DNA of 64,000 bases from Cricetomys ansorgei (GCA_026225945.1 JAMJFZ010000770.1:807501-871500); one strand, 5' to 3'. Positions 32,346-43,262 are shown, numbered from the stretch's first letter. Made by a program: numbers and translations. Notes: generated by a model not told the origin, from the sequence alone.

Positions 32346-32731
32346 GTCAGGTAGCCTCAAGAGAATTCTTAACTTCGTAGCTTAGGTCATTACACATTTG
32401 GTTGTTACTTAGCAAAATCACTGCCTTTGGTTTCTTAGAATTTTCTCAGGGAATAGGAAGTAGTGATAGTGTTTGTCCTGGGTAGATGTTGCTTAAGGAG
32501 AAAGGGAAGGCATTTCACATCCTTGACATTTGAGCACGAAGGTAACCCAGCCTGCTATGTGATGGTCCCAGTGACCAGCATTTCACATTAGAGTGTGCCA
32601 GGCAAAAGCTGGGAGATGGGATTGCATTTGGCATAATCAAGAGGTGGATCTTCCTACTTTGGTTGATGCCCTTTAGAGGGGATGCTAAGAAAGTTATGAG
32701 AGGGAGCCAGGACACAGTCATCTTCACTCTT

Positions 32732-32873
32732 GTTTTGTTTTGAGACAGAGTTTCTCTGTTGTAACTCTGGATGTCATGTAACTCACTCTGTAGACTAGGC
32801 TGGCCTCATACAGAGATCACCTGCCTCTGCCTCCGAGTGCTGGGATTAAAGGCGTATGCCACCACTGCCCAGC
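32732..32873 (-). mobile_element. B1 SINE, minus strand
   Basis: TTTGAGACAGAGTTTCTCTG, CACTCTGTAGACTAGGCTGG and GTGCTGGGATTAAAGGCGTA are diagnostic. Confidence 0.95.
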
Positions 32874-33179
32874 TGTTCTCTCCACTCATATTCACAATTT
32901 AATAATGAGAGTCAGCTGGGCATTAGTAGAGCGGGGTTTTCAGATGTTACTTGACAGAAATTAGCTTTTCATTTTAGGGAAGCTACTGGCCAGCCAATTT
33001 AACACATTTCAGAGGTTTTAGCTGATATTTGAGGTGTTAGGTCAGATTCAGACAGTGAGTGCTAAATAATTATTAAGGAGACTAAAGACAGCCCAAGATA
33101 ATTCTGGAGCCGCAGGATTTCAATGCTCCACAATCATGAAGTCCTTGACAGTGCTATAGAATCAGAAAAAAAAAAAAAA

Positions 33180-33375
33180 GTAGTGTGTAGGTGCTTGCAC
33201 ATCGTGGGGCATATGTGAGACCAGAGGGCAATTTGTGGGCGTTGGTTCTCTCCTTTCTCCACATGGAGCCTGGGCATCAAACTCAGGACATCAGACATGT
33301 CAGCAGGTGCTTTTTTCCATGGAGCTGTGGCCCATGCTGGCCCTCTTCTAGAACCTTTAATGTAGGTGTTGTAGT

Positions 33376-33406
<31 letters not shown>

Positions 33407-33530
33407 ACCCACCCACCCCCACCCCCACCCCCACTTATTTTATTTCGAGGCCGAGGAAGGTGCACTCACTGTCTTTGAACTTGCAATCCTCTTACTTCAG
33501 CCTCCCAAGCAGGTGCGTGTGTCATTATTC
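33180..33530 (-). mobile_element. B3-like SINE, (CA)n(CCCA)n tract and B1-like piece
   Basis: A minus-strand B3-like body (CCAGAGGGCAATTTGTGGGC, CTCTCCTTTCTCCACATGGA) is followed by pure CA at 33377-33401, then CCCA and CCCCCA units to 33435, then a decayed B1 fragment (ACTTGCAATCCTCTTACTTC). Confidence 0.7.
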
Positions 33531-34760
33531 CTCAGAATTTTCCATGCTAGGAAATATCAGAAAAGAATTCTGACTGTGATTGTTACCAGATTGTTATATG
33601 CTTAAGAAAAGTAACAAATGTTAAGTATTTCTGTGTAAAGTTCTGAAGTGGCAGAATTCCTAAATTTGTTCCCTACATTTAAAGAAATGATTTTTACATT
33701 GTGGTTTTAGCAAAATTGTGTTTGCCTTGAGCTCTTCATTTTCAGACGTTCTTGAAGGTCTTGCTGGGAGTGAGCAAGCAGAACCAGTTCAGACTGGTAG
33801 TTTCAGACTGAGTGGGATGCCTCCCTCAGGCTTTTTACTGTGTAGTTCTGTCTCCTTTAATGATTTCTATCTCTAGTTACTGGCTAACCAGGAGCATACT
33901 GCTTTTTCAAATGTTGGGCTACATTATTGCAAGTTCACATGTCTTCAAACTGTATTCTCTTTCTGTGTGTATCTGTCTCTTTTACAAAAGTGGCAAAATA
34001 CAGCCTCTTAGATCTTATAACCAAATAGTTTTAAGTAATAATAAAAAGAATCCAAAAACCATTGTGTTCACTTAGAGATTCTGTTACATTGTCTTCTAGT
34101 AGTTCATGTGTAACTTGTAATAGATTTGGTTAATTCTTGAACTGTGTGGTGGAAGTGTTTTTTAAGTCTAGTTTTACATTATTGATCTTTTCTGGAGAGT
34201 AAATACACAATATGCCAATTTAGCTGGCTCAAACGTTCTTCGGAGATTAGCTACTTACAGATTTCTGGAGTGTTCTTTTCTCTTGGGCCAAGTTTAGCAA
34301 AGTCTATTGTTCTTCAGTCCATGGAGCATGATGTACCCAAGGTTTTTATTCTGAGATTTACCTAGAACAATGCATGTTTATATTTTCAAAAATCATAGAA
34401 GCTCATTTGCACTTTCTGCTTGCTTACTATCATAGAGGCTCAGCAGTGACATCACCTTCATCTTGGCTGTCCTGTTCAGTGTGGATAAACTGCACGTTTC
34501 CTTTAACTCCTGGGGGCTCTTGTACACATAGGCTAAGTTCTTAATTTGAATAATAACAGTTCAGGTCAGTGCAGAACCTTGCATGAGCTGAGCTCTTGTT
34601 TTCTATCTGAGAAGGGGGGGGGTGTGGTCAAATGGGTGGCTTGGGTTTAAGAAACAGTGTGAGGTTGAGCATGGGCCGGTCCTCTGGGGCCTTCATTCTT
34701 CTCTGACATGGTAAGCTGCGCTCTGGGGAGGTCTTCCCCCAATGCAAGCATCATTTTGCA
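33531..34760. other. Unassigned intron 1 DNA
   Basis: About 1.2 kb with no recognised repeat or exon. A short G run lies at 34613-34621. Confidence 0.45.
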
Positions 34761-35158
34761 TTTTCCCCTTCCCCTTCCCTTCCCTTCCCTTCCCTTCCCT
34801 TCCCTTCCCTTCCCTTCCCTTCCCTTCCCTTCCCTTCCCTTCCCTTCCCTTCCCTTCCCTTCCCTTGCCTTGCCTTGCCTTCCCTTCCCTTCCCTTCCCT
34901 TCCCTTCCCTTCCCTTCCCTTGCCTTCCCTTCCCTTCCCTTCCCTTCCCTTCCCTTCCCTTCCCTTCCCTTCCCTTCCCTTCCCTTCCCTTCCCTTCCCT
35001 TCCCTTCCCTTCCCTTCCCTTCCCTTCCCTTCCCTTCCCTTCCCTTCCCTTTCCCCTTCCCCTTCCCCTTCCCTTTCCCCTTCCCCTTCCCCTTCCCTTC
35101 CATTTCCCTTCCCTTCCCTTCCCTTCCATTTCCCTTTCCTTTCCTTCCCTTCCTTCTC
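34761..35158. repeat. (TTCCC)n pentanucleotide satellite, about 400 bp
   Basis: The + strand is almost pure pyrimidine: a (CCCTT)n core from about 34785 to 35050, with rare TTGCC variants near 34865-34880 and 34919-34923, then CCCCTT hexamers and CCATTTCCC variants to the end. The minus strand reads (AAGGG)n. Open frames of up to 184 codons in five frames are pure repeat translation. It ends about 580 bases before exon 2. Confidence 0.98.
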
Positions 35159-35737
35159 CCCCAGCCCCAAGGGACTTTCATTTTAATGAACATTTAGAAT
35201 CAAAACTTGAAGTATCATTGTATCATTTAATTATTCTGCTTGACCACATTTGCTTTCTGTAGATCTCCCTTCTTACTCTTAATAGCAATAACCACTTTTG
35301 GGAACTGAAACATATCCCCACAATTAATGCTTTAGGGTTTTAGAGAAAAGTGTTTTCCTCATAACCAGTGCTTAGTACTAGGATTGATTAAGTTGATTTT
35401 AATTCAGACTCACACAGAAATCATTATAATATGTTCTTTACTTCAGTAATGGCCCATTACTGTTATTGTTACACCTTTCAGAGGCTGCCTCTAATGGGTC
35501 ACCCCCTCTCTTTCTCTCTGCTGTTTCCACGTTTCCTTCTCTTCTTCCTTTTTGTCATCCTTTGGTTCCTCTTACATGGATGTGTCTACAGTTATGGGTT
35601 CACTTTGATAACTAAGTTATATTCTTACCACTGCATGAATGGACTGAAAATCTTAGGCAAACTGAAAGAAGTTCTCTGACAAAAAGTAAAGCCCACAAGA
35701 ATCTTAATTCCTCTCACTTTTTCTATTTTTTTAATAG
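35159..35737. other. PCCA: 3' end of PCCA intron 1
   Basis: Unique DNA with no repeat, ending in a T-rich tract and the tandem acceptor TAGCAG. Confidence 0.6.
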
Positions 35738-35815
35738 CAGGCTCCAGGCTGTTCACAACAGTGTCTTGCGGTGTTCCGAAGTCTCAGTTCTATGGGATAT
35801 GACCCTAAGGAAAAA
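35738..35815 (+). CDS. PCCA: PCCA exon 2 (residues 31-56, presequence and cleavage region)
   Basis: It encodes 26 residues: QAPGCSQQCLAVFRSLSSMG then YDPKEK. The alignment to human PCCA as I recall it is ungapped (QCL.V.R.L.S.GYDP.EK). In the human protein the mature N-terminus lies near the end of this exon. The acceptor is a NAGNAG motif, TAG (35735-35737) directly followed by CAG (35738-35740). I chose the upstream AG because it gives the family length. Use of the second would delete one Gln without a frame change. The donor is AAA-gtgagt. The phase is 0 at both ends. Confidence 0.93.
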
Positions 35816-35975
35816 GTGAGTGTTTTGTAAACATTCTCAACAGCTAAGTTAGATGGTTTTACTTTTTTGTCTCTTTATGTTGTTTAATGGTCTGATTGAA
35901 TTTTATTGATATTGTAATTATTTATTGTATTGTTATTATTGTATTGCTGAAGTATCATAGGTTCCTGTTTTTCTT

Positions 35976-36265
35976 TTTCTCTTCTTTCCTCCTTCCCTCC
36001 CTCTCTCTTTCCCTCCCTCCCTTCCTTCCTTAATGTATGTGTGCATGTCCCTGTGGAGGCCAGAGGGGACATCTGGTGTCCTGCTCTGTCATTCTCTGAC
36101 TTATTTCCTTGAAACAGTGTTTCTTACTGAACCTGATTAGGTCTGCTGCAAGCCCCAGGGATCCTCAGTGGTCGTGCCTAGTCATTTTTTGGTGGTTAGA
36201 GATTTGAACTCAGTTCTCCATGCAGCTAATGTTCTTACTCAGGTTTGCCTCTCAGCACCCATGCC
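35976..36265 (-). mobile_element. Polypyrimidine tract and B4 SINE, minus strand
   Basis: A CCTTCC/CCCTCC tract (35976-36031) adjoins a B4 with GGAGGCCAGAGGGGACATCT, AGCCCCAGGGATCCTCAGTG and TAGAGATTTGAACTCAGTTC. Confidence 0.82.
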
Positions 36266-36414
36266 AGGCAGCTCACAATTGCCTCTAGCTACAGTTCCAA
36301 GGGATTCATGGTGTTCTTGTGAAATGCTGAACTGTTTTGTGTATTGTGACAGCCCGGAGTGTAAGGAGACCTGACCTTTGTTTTGACTATGTTGATTCTT
36401 GTGTGTGTTGGCTT

Positions 36415-36765
36415 TCTCGTTGCTGTACTGAAGGGCATGATGTAAATAACTTGGTAGGATTTCTTTTAGTTTGTGGTTTCAGGGAATGAAGTCCATAGTC
36501 TTGGTTCTACTAATTCTGGGTCTTTGGTGTGGCAGAATATCATGGCAGGGGGAGGGTCTAGTAGAAGCTACTCACCTCACACTTGACAGGACACAGAGGG
36601 ACAGTGGGGTCCTGGACAAACTCCAGCCCTCAAAGACATGTCCCAGGGACCCACTTTCTTCAGCTAGGCTTTTCCAGAGTCTGCCAAAATAGTATCTCCA
36701 GGTGGGACTCACTCCTTATACACATCTTCTGTGGAGGATACTTAGTATTCAAAATGTGACAGTTT
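36415..36765. mobile_element. Old dispersed repeat relic (URR1/MaLR-like)
   Basis: TTGCTGTACTGAAGGGCATG, GTTTGTGGTTTCAGGGAATG and GGCAGAATATCATGGCAGGG resemble the 20188-20545 relic. Confidence 0.45.
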
Positions 36766-36829
36766 TTCGTTCGGACCTGTCATTGATTACTTTCTTTTTT
36801 TAAAAAAAAATTAATTTATTTTTATTTTT

Positions 36830-37341
36830 GTGTGAATGTGTATATATGTATAGTGTCTGTGTGTTTATATGTGAATGCGCATACACATGTGTGTATATCT
36901 GTGTAGAAGCTGGAGGTCAGTGCCAGATACCTTCCTTTGATTGTTCTTCCCTTAACTTACCTATTTATTATTTTGAGACAGGATCTTACTGTGGAGCCCT
37001 GGCTGCCCTGGAACTCACTATGTAGACCAGCCTGGCCTCAAATTCCCAGAGATTCACCTGCCTCTGTTTAGGATTAAAAGTGTGTGTCGCCATGCAAGTT
37101 TTTTACCTAATTTTTTGAGATAGGGTCTCTCATTGAATCTAGAGCTCACTGATTAGCTTTATTAGCTGGTTTTCAGACTCCAGGGATCCTTTTGTCTCTG
37201 TATACCTCCACTCCCAGTGCCCAGTGCTAGAGTTACAGACATGCCATTATACCTAGCTTCTGCATGGGTGTTGGGGATCTGAACTCATGTCCTCAAGTGT
37301 GCACATAGCTGCTTTATCCACTGAACCATCTTCTTAGCCCC
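36830..37341 (-). mobile_element. B4 SINE, minus strand, with B1 inserted
   Basis: The B4 left part (AAGCTGGAGGTCAGTGCCAG) and right part (TAGGGTCTCTCATTGAATCT, TCCAGGGATCCTTTTGTCTC, GCTTTATCCACTGAACCATC) are separated by a minus-strand B1 at about 36974-37098 (TTGAGACAGGATCTTACTG, TATGTAGACCAGCCTGGCCT). Confidence 0.82.
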
Positions 37342-37406
37342 TGAATTCTTCCATATTCAACATTTTATTAGTGACTCATAGCAGGTCAAAATTAAGGTAG
37401 GAGAAA

Positions 37407-37559
37407 CCGGGTGCAGTGTCACATGCCCTTAATCCTAGCACTTGGGAGTCTGAGGCACATGGATCTCTGAGTTTAAAGCCATCCTGGTCTACAGTGTGAG
37501 ATCTAGGACAGCCAGGGCTACCCAGAGAAACCCTGTCTCAAAAACATACAAACAAACAA
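37407..37559 (+). mobile_element. B1 SINE with intact target-site duplication
   Basis: This complete B1 runs from CCGGGTGCAGTGTCACATGC to CCCTGTCTCAAAAACATAC and an A-rich tail. The 16-base direct repeats ATTAAGGTAGGAGAAA at 37391-37406 and 37560-37575 are identical, which defines the insertion exactly. Confidence 0.97.
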
Positions 37560-37644
37560 ATTAAGGTAGGAGAAATGTATTTATTAATAAAATACATCAA
37601 TTTGTATAAATACGCGTCATCCAATATTTGTACTTGTCTGCTTG

Positions 37645-37750
37645 TTTGCGATGTGGTCTGGTGCTGTAGCCTAGGGCAGCTCAGTCTCATGGTCTGCCTC
37701 CCTTAGTCTTCTCAGTGGCGACACTACAAAGTGTGTGCAGCTATGCTTGT
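37645..37750 (-). mobile_element. Decayed B1 SINE, minus strand
   Basis: GGTGCTGTAGCCTAGGGCAG and GTCTGCCTCCCTTAGTCTTC retain B1 order at low identity. Confidence 0.5.
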
Positions 37751-38758
37751 CCCTACAGAGATTAAGTTTTAACATGTCGAATTTCATACATGTTCATTAA
37801 AGTAAAGACACATTTAATGATCATTTGTTTGAATGAGATCGGGAAGTTTGAGTGGGTCCTAGCGTGGGCCAGCACCGTGTTGAGGTATGTTTTTATAAGC
37901 TTGATCTCAACTAACATTTGTGACACAATGAAGAGAGTCTGCGTTGACTACTCTCTCCTCATGTCAATCATGGTGTACTCTGATGTGAATGCTGTTTTAA
38001 TTCAGCCTTCCCACTAGTTCCTCTAGTATGGTGTGCTCAGAGGCATCCAGTGCCTGACTGTCTGAGTTCTGCCTCCATTCCTCCTCGGAGTACCCAGGAG
38101 ACATGATGAGCTCGTTCCTTCTCATGGTCTCTGAGTGTAAAGGAGTGACAGGCTAAGCACAAGGGACAGAAGGAAAGAATAGGACCGAGAGGGTGATGAA
38201 GAAGAGCTTCAGGGAACTTTGTACTATCATTAGTGCAGCTACAGAGGAGCCCTGCAGGAGTCCACTTCCTCTGGTACCTGCGTTAGGCTCCGGAGTTTTG
38301 GTTGTTCTTTTGTGTTTTTCTTTAGGGTACTGCCTTAACTGGCTCTCTACATAGAGCATAAAGTCTGTTCTATAAGTGACATTAAGTCCTTTCCTTATCT
38401 GGTGTTTTAGTCTCCTAAAGTTCCTATTTTATCAAATGCATGGGTTAAATTAAAAATTTTTGTAGTTTCTTGGGGCAACTCTCTTTCTTCAACATGGCTG
38501 CCTTTATATATCCTGTTCTTGCCACCACTTTGCTGTGTCCAGTATCCTGGACACAGCTTTAGCATAGATTAGCACAGTTGGGATTATGCTATGCTGTCCT
38601 CAGAAAGGGTGATTGATGCAGAGCAGGGGTTCAAAGTTGGCTTGCTCCCACATGAGTATTCTCTTGAATATCTGCAACCTATCTGGAAGAACATCTCTAT
38701 AACAGTGGTTGCCTTTGGGGCAGGCACCAGGGCTTATCTTCAATGTTTAAAATTCTGA
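37751..38758. other. Unassigned intron 2 DNA
   Basis: About 1 kb with no repeat or exon recognised. Confidence 0.4.
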
Positions 38759-38948
38759 GGGGGCTGTAGTGGTGGCTCAGCTGTTAAGAGCACTTATTGC
38801 TGTTGCAGAGGACCCAGGTTCAGTTCCCAGCACCATGTGGCATCTCAGAAACATCTCTGTGACTCTCTCTGATCTGCACAGGCACCACAGATACTCATGC
38901 ATATACATACATCGAGACAAAACATTCATACACATAAACAAACTCTAA
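38759..38948 (+). mobile_element. B2 SINE, plus strand
   Basis: GGGGGCTGTAGTGGTGGCTC, GCTGTTAAGAGCACTTATTG and GGTTCAGTTCCCAGCACCAT are the B2 head and body. Confidence 0.92.
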
Positions 38949-39774
38949 GTTTTTGAGGAATTTATATGTCTGATCATTTTAAAGAAATTTTATGGCTGGA
39001 AGGTTGATGTGATAATCCATATTGAATTTGTGCAGTGCTTGAATGTAGAAGATGTGTCAAATGCAAATACTGACTTTCACGCCGATTTCCTGCTGGTGAG
39101 GCGGATTCCTCGAAGTCTGGCTGCAGAATGAATCCCAGCCGCTGTAGCCAACCTGGGGTGTAACCTCCCTTTAGGGTGCTGTGCTACCCACAAGCTCTGG
39201 AGGAGCTGCTTCCTGTATCCTTACTCCACTTACTGGGAATCCAGGCTCAAGAAAGACAGCTTGCCCTAGGAAAGCATGTAGAATTGTTGGGTTCCAGCTT
39301 GCGCAGCTTGGCTCCAGACTGGCTTGGAATCACCACTTAAACAGGAAGTGTCTTTGTGACTTGATAAGACTGTTGTACATATTTGCACCAACAGTTGCCT
39401 GGTGTGTGTGTAACATCCGCGACGCTGGCCCTTCTACCAGATGCAGTCTGTCAACACTAGTTAAGACACGATTATTTCAAATACAGCTCGAGAAAGTGTA
39501 AGTGTGGTTTTCTTAGGAAACACATGCTGTCCAACAGGACTTTATTATCAACATTTGGACAAAGAAAGGTAGATGACCTCACAATCAGGCCGAGGTGAGA
39601 GTAGGTTATTTTAAGAGTTCATGCAGTCAAGACTCTGACTGGCTCAGAGTTTTATTAAGTTAGAAGTTTCTCAGGTTTTAAGGTAGCAAGGGTGGTCTCA
39701 GGCTAGCAGAATAAGATTTTAGACTTTTCATGTAGGCTAAAATACTATCTGTCCTAAGACCCATGAGTACATTC
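38949..39774. other. Unassigned intron 2 DNA
   Basis: No recognised repeat. A 106-codon open frame (39181-39501) lacks a known domain. Confidence 0.4.
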
Positions 39775-39775
39775 T

Positions 39776-39970
39776 ATTTTATTTTTATTTTATGTGTATG
39801 AGTGTTTATCTGCATGTGTTTGTGTGTGTACTACATTGTGCCTAGTGCCTGAGGAGGTCAGAAAAAGGTGTCGCCCCCTGGAACTGGAGTTATGGATGGT
39901 TGTGAGCCTCATGTGGGTGCTGAGTCCTCTGTGAGAGCAGCCAGTGCTGGGAGTTAAACACAAAACCTTG
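39776..39970 (-). mobile_element. B2 SINE, minus strand, with small deletions
   Basis: TTTTATGTGTATGAGTGTTT, CCTGGAACTGGAGTTATGG and GAGCAGCCAGTGCTGGGAGT are present. The final tRNA-like part is missing. Confidence 0.9.
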
Positions 39971-40221
39971 TAATATGGTGGCATAATTCTCTGTGCCAAT
40001 CAATACAGTTTAGTTGTTAAATAAACTAACTCAGTCAGTGATTATAGAGCAGATCTCACAGCTTTCTGGTCGTAAATGAACATATTATTTATGGAATTTA
40101 CTATTACTCTAGAGAGTAAATGTTTATTAGAAACATATTTATTGTTCATTGTGGAAAATCTTGGTATTTTTTGGTCCCAAAGTAAGAGTAACAATTTTAA
40201 TTTTTTTCGGTCTCTTGTCAG

Positions 40222-40269
40222 ACTTTTGATAAAATTCTCATTGCTAACAGAGGAGAAATTGCTTGTAGG
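40222..40269 (+). CDS. PCCA: PCCA exon 3 (residues 57-72, start of biotin carboxylase domain)
   Basis: It encodes TFDKILIANRGEIACR, the first strand and Rossmann-like loop of the biotin carboxylase N-terminal subdomain. The IANRGEIA(C/V)R signature is nearly invariant in biotin-dependent carboxylases. The acceptor is tctcttgtcag and the donor AGG-gtgagt. The exon is only 48 nt and the intron after it only 95 nt. The human equivalent as I recall it has Val at the first position of ANRG (LVANRG). The phase is 0 at both ends. Confidence 0.97.
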
Positions 40270-40364
40270 GTGAGTAGAATTTGAATTATTTTTATTTTTC
40301 TCTGAAATGTATTAAAGTCCCTTTGTATATGGATCTTGGCTAATGGGTAATGTGTTTTGACTAG
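40270..40364 (+). other. PCCA: PCCA intron 3, 95 bp
   Basis: A very short GT-AG intron. The acceptor side is weak: TGTGTTTTGACTAG has no long pyrimidine run. GGCTAATGG, about 25 bases before the end, could serve as a branch site. Confidence 0.9.
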
Positions 40365-40433
40365 ATTATTAAAACTTGCAAGAAGATGGGCATCAAAACC
40401 GTTGCCATTCACAGCGATGTTGACGCCAGCTCC
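40365..40433 (+). CDS. PCCA: PCCA exon 4 (residues 73-95)
   Basis: It encodes [20 protein letters not shown] followed by ASS. This continues the biotin carboxylase N-terminal fold; the strand [10 protein letters not shown] corresponds to the second beta strand of the nucleotide-binding-like subdomain. The first residue is Ile where human has Val. The acceptor is gttttgactag and the donor TCC-gtgagt. The phase is 0 at both ends. A 69-nt exon matches the spacing expected from the human gene. Confidence 0.97.
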
Positions 40434-41430
40434 GTGAGTATATTTTTGCTTTGTTTCAATCAGCACTTAATTGGGGTCCATTAGGACAGAAGTGAAGTAT
40501 ACTTGCTTTGTTTTCCCTTCGCTTGCAAAAGATGTATTCAGTTTTTAAAACTATTAATTGTTCACTGTTGTAACAAACGCTATGGAAGTATTACAATGTC
40601 TTAACTATTGTTTCCTGTGAGCTTCAGATCAAACCTTGCTGGCTTGTTGCTGGCCAACAGATAGATTAAGACAAAGCATGAGAAGCTAGGTTGGAAGACG
40701 AATGGGCTGTTTACACAGTGGTCGCTTGTGAGCATCTCCCCAGCGCAGCTCCAGCAGCACTGAGGGAAGCTGTCATTGTCTCACTTTTCCTAAGTGCATT
40801 AGTGCGTTCAGCTGAGAGTTTGATAGACGAGAGATAGGCTGATGCTAATTGGATCAGAACAAAAGAAGGTATAGCATAGAGCAGTGAATGATACGTAATT
40901 TTATGTGTCGTTTTTAACACAGCAGCGTGTTCTAGCAGTAATGGACTGTGAAGGAGTAGAAGGCGATTGCGTAGAGCAGAGTGCAGAGCACTAGAACTTC
41001 ACGGGCTGAGATACGAGTGGCTGTGCTTTTGAGTCACTGGCTTTTATCCTTTCGCTCTATTTTTGAAAATGTCACTTTTATAGTTTAGTAATTAATATAG
41101 TAGAAAGGTTTTTAAAGAGTGGTGATGTTTAAAATGTGTTCTATTTGGAACTGTTACTCATTTTGTCTTACTGTTAACTTCCTTTTGAAAAATCTAAGTG
41201 AAAGAATTTCAAACTAATTTGCTGAAAATAAATGTTAACTACAAAATTTATTTGACAGTTGTGTTTACAAGGTCTTTAATGAAAAGCAATTAAATTTCTT
41301 TCGCATATATAGCTTGGTTTGAAATAAAATTTGATCCTAGATGCTTTGCTAATTTTTTAAAAATTTGATGATTTCAGTAGCAATTTTCATTCCTAATGAG
41401 ATAATATGAGAACTGCTACCTTATTATTTT
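40434..41430. other. PCCA: Start of PCCA intron 4, unassigned
   Basis: About 1 kb of repeat-free, A+T-rich DNA. I see no gene. Confidence 0.5.
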
Positions 41431-41431
41431 T

Positions 41432-41880
41432 TTAAGATTTATTTTTATTTTATATATATTGGCATTTGCCTGTATGTATGTTTGTGTACCACCCGTGTGC
41501 AGTGCCCCTGAAGTCAGAAGAGGGCATCAGAATCCCTGGAACTGGAGTTACAGATGTGTGTGAACTATGATGTGGGTGTTAGGAACTGAACCTGGGTCCC
41601 CTGCAAGAGCAACCAGTGCTCTTACTCACTGAGCTAGCTCTCTAGTCCTGCTCAAGGTATTCTTCAAAACTGTGTTTTTTTTGAGACAGGGTCTCATGTA
41701 GCCCAGGTTGGACTCAACCTCTGTGTACCTGAGGGTGATCTTGAACTTCTGATCCTCCTATCTCCAACTCCCAAGTGCGGAGATTACAAGCATGTGCCTC
41801 TATTCCCAGTTTATTGGGTATGTGGAATCAAACCCAGGGTGCTGTGCATGCTAGTCAAACATCTGTCACCTGAACTGCAT
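41432..41880 (-). mobile_element. B2 then ID-B1 composite SINE, minus strand
   Basis: The B2 (41432-41648) has CCTGGAACTGGAGTTACAGA and GCTCTTACTCACTGAGCTAG. The composite (41676-41880) has TTTGAGACAGGGTCTCATGT, GCCCAGGTTGGACTCAACCT and the ID-like end GGAATCAAACCCAGGGTGCT. Confidence 0.85.
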
Positions 41881-42427
41881 GAATTATGGTTGTACCCAGG
41901 AAATGAGGCCCAGGCAAGCCACGGAAGGTACTGCAACCGGAAATGGTCAGAGCAGGAGAAAGTGACACGGGAACTCTGGAATTAGGTTTTAGATTTTATT
42001 TTACAGATTCTTAAAAAGCACAATTAATATTTTTATTTTTTAAAGATCTGTGAATAATGATTTACTAAGAGGAGAGAATCAGTGCAAGACTGTCCATTGG
42101 GGGTTTTAATCGGTTTGTGTTGTGTCTGTAGACACTAAACTCCTTAAGTTCCTGCCCTTTATTTGTTTAGGTTGCTTCCATCCCTTTCAGTTGTGTCTTA
42201 TGACTTGAGAATGTAAGTTCTATGCTTACTTTGGTACACTTATTCTGAAGTATTTTATTTTATTTGTGCAAGTATCTGTGCCATTTTAATTTTTTTTCTT
42301 AAGTAAATGTAAAGAGACAATTGGTTTTTATTTGATTTTGTATCCAAGCTGAGCTTTCTGTCTGTATTTGGAAGAGACTGCTTTGTAGTTTTCCTATCTT
42401 TGGTTGGTGTTAGGATTTCTTAGCAGG

Positions 42428-42572
42428 CCAGGTGTGGTGGTACGTGCCTTTACTTCCAATATTCAGGAGGCTGACGCAGGAAGATCTCTGAGTTCAAGGC
42501 CAGCCTGGACAGCTAGGGCTACAAGAGACTACACAGAGAAACCCTGTTTGGAAAAGCCAAAAAAAAAAAATG
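42428..42572 (+). mobile_element. B1 SINE, plus strand
   Basis: CCAGGTGTGGTGGTACGTGC, GAGTTCAAGGCCAGCCTGGA and ACTACACAGAGAAACCCTGT are diagnostic. An A-tail and a (CA/GT) tract follow to about 42620. Confidence 0.94.
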
Positions 42573-42699
42573 TATACAGACACACAGGTACACACACACG
42601 TGTGTATGTGTGTATATATATAAGATCTTTGCTTCATGAGTTGAAAGTTTTCCATTTTGCATGGAGTAAGGAATTGGCATGCTAGTGTTTCATCTGTGA

Positions 42700-42912
42700 G
42701 GCCTGGTTTGGTTTGGCTTCTCTGGGTAGTTTTTGTTTCTGGTTGTTGATTCTTCTTGTTATTCTTCAGTCAGTATCTGAATTTGTATATTTCTAGGAAT
42801 CTGTCCACTTCATCTAGGTTGTCTTGTTTATTGGTATGAAGTCCTTTATGGTATTTCCTTGTAAGCATTTTATTTCCGTGAGGTGAGATGTGTGGTAGTG
42901 TCTCCATTTTCA
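42700..42912 (-). mobile_element. LINE-1 ORF2 fragment, antisense
   Basis: TATTTCTAGGAATCTGTCCA followed by CTTCATCTAGGTTGTC, TTTATGGTATTTCCTTGTAA and GTGTCTCCATTTTCATTC match antisense L1 ORF2. It is frameshifted and short. Confidence 0.68.
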
Positions 42913-42939
42913 TTCAGTCTTGTTTTCTTTCTTGGTTGC

Positions 42940-43262
42940 TGTCATAGTCCATTCAGACTGTGGCAACCCAGTGCCATAAATGAGGTACTTTATAAACAAT
43001 AGAAAATTAGTTCTTATAATTGCAAAGTTTGGGAAATCAAGATTGGGGCACTGGGAAATGTGGTGGCTGGTGAGCGTCTCCTTCCTGCTTCTCAGATGAA
43101 ACTTTTAGCTGTGTCTTCACAGTGAAGGGGCTGGGGACCTACTGATGCATCTTATGAGGTCAGTAATCTCATTTACAAGGTCTTGACTGCTACAACTCAA
43201 TGGCATTCTTAGGCATACGGTAATGTGCTGAGACGAGCTACAGGATGGTGCACTATCAAGGC
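42940..43262. mobile_element. Old mammalian repeat relic
   Basis: CATAGTCCATTCAGACTGTG, GAGGTACTTTATAAACAATA, AGTTTGGGAAATCAAGATTG and GGTGGCTGGTGAGCGTCTCC match a well-known dispersed mammalian repeat (MaLR or DNA-transposon class). I do not settle the family. Confidence 0.55.

Noticed and set aside
34647..35262. Several overlapping open frames of 100-184 codons on both strands
   Set aside because: They are translations of the (TTCCC)n tract (Pro-Ser-Leu-Pro-Phe or Lys-Gly-Arg-Glu repeats) with no start context, domain or codon signal.
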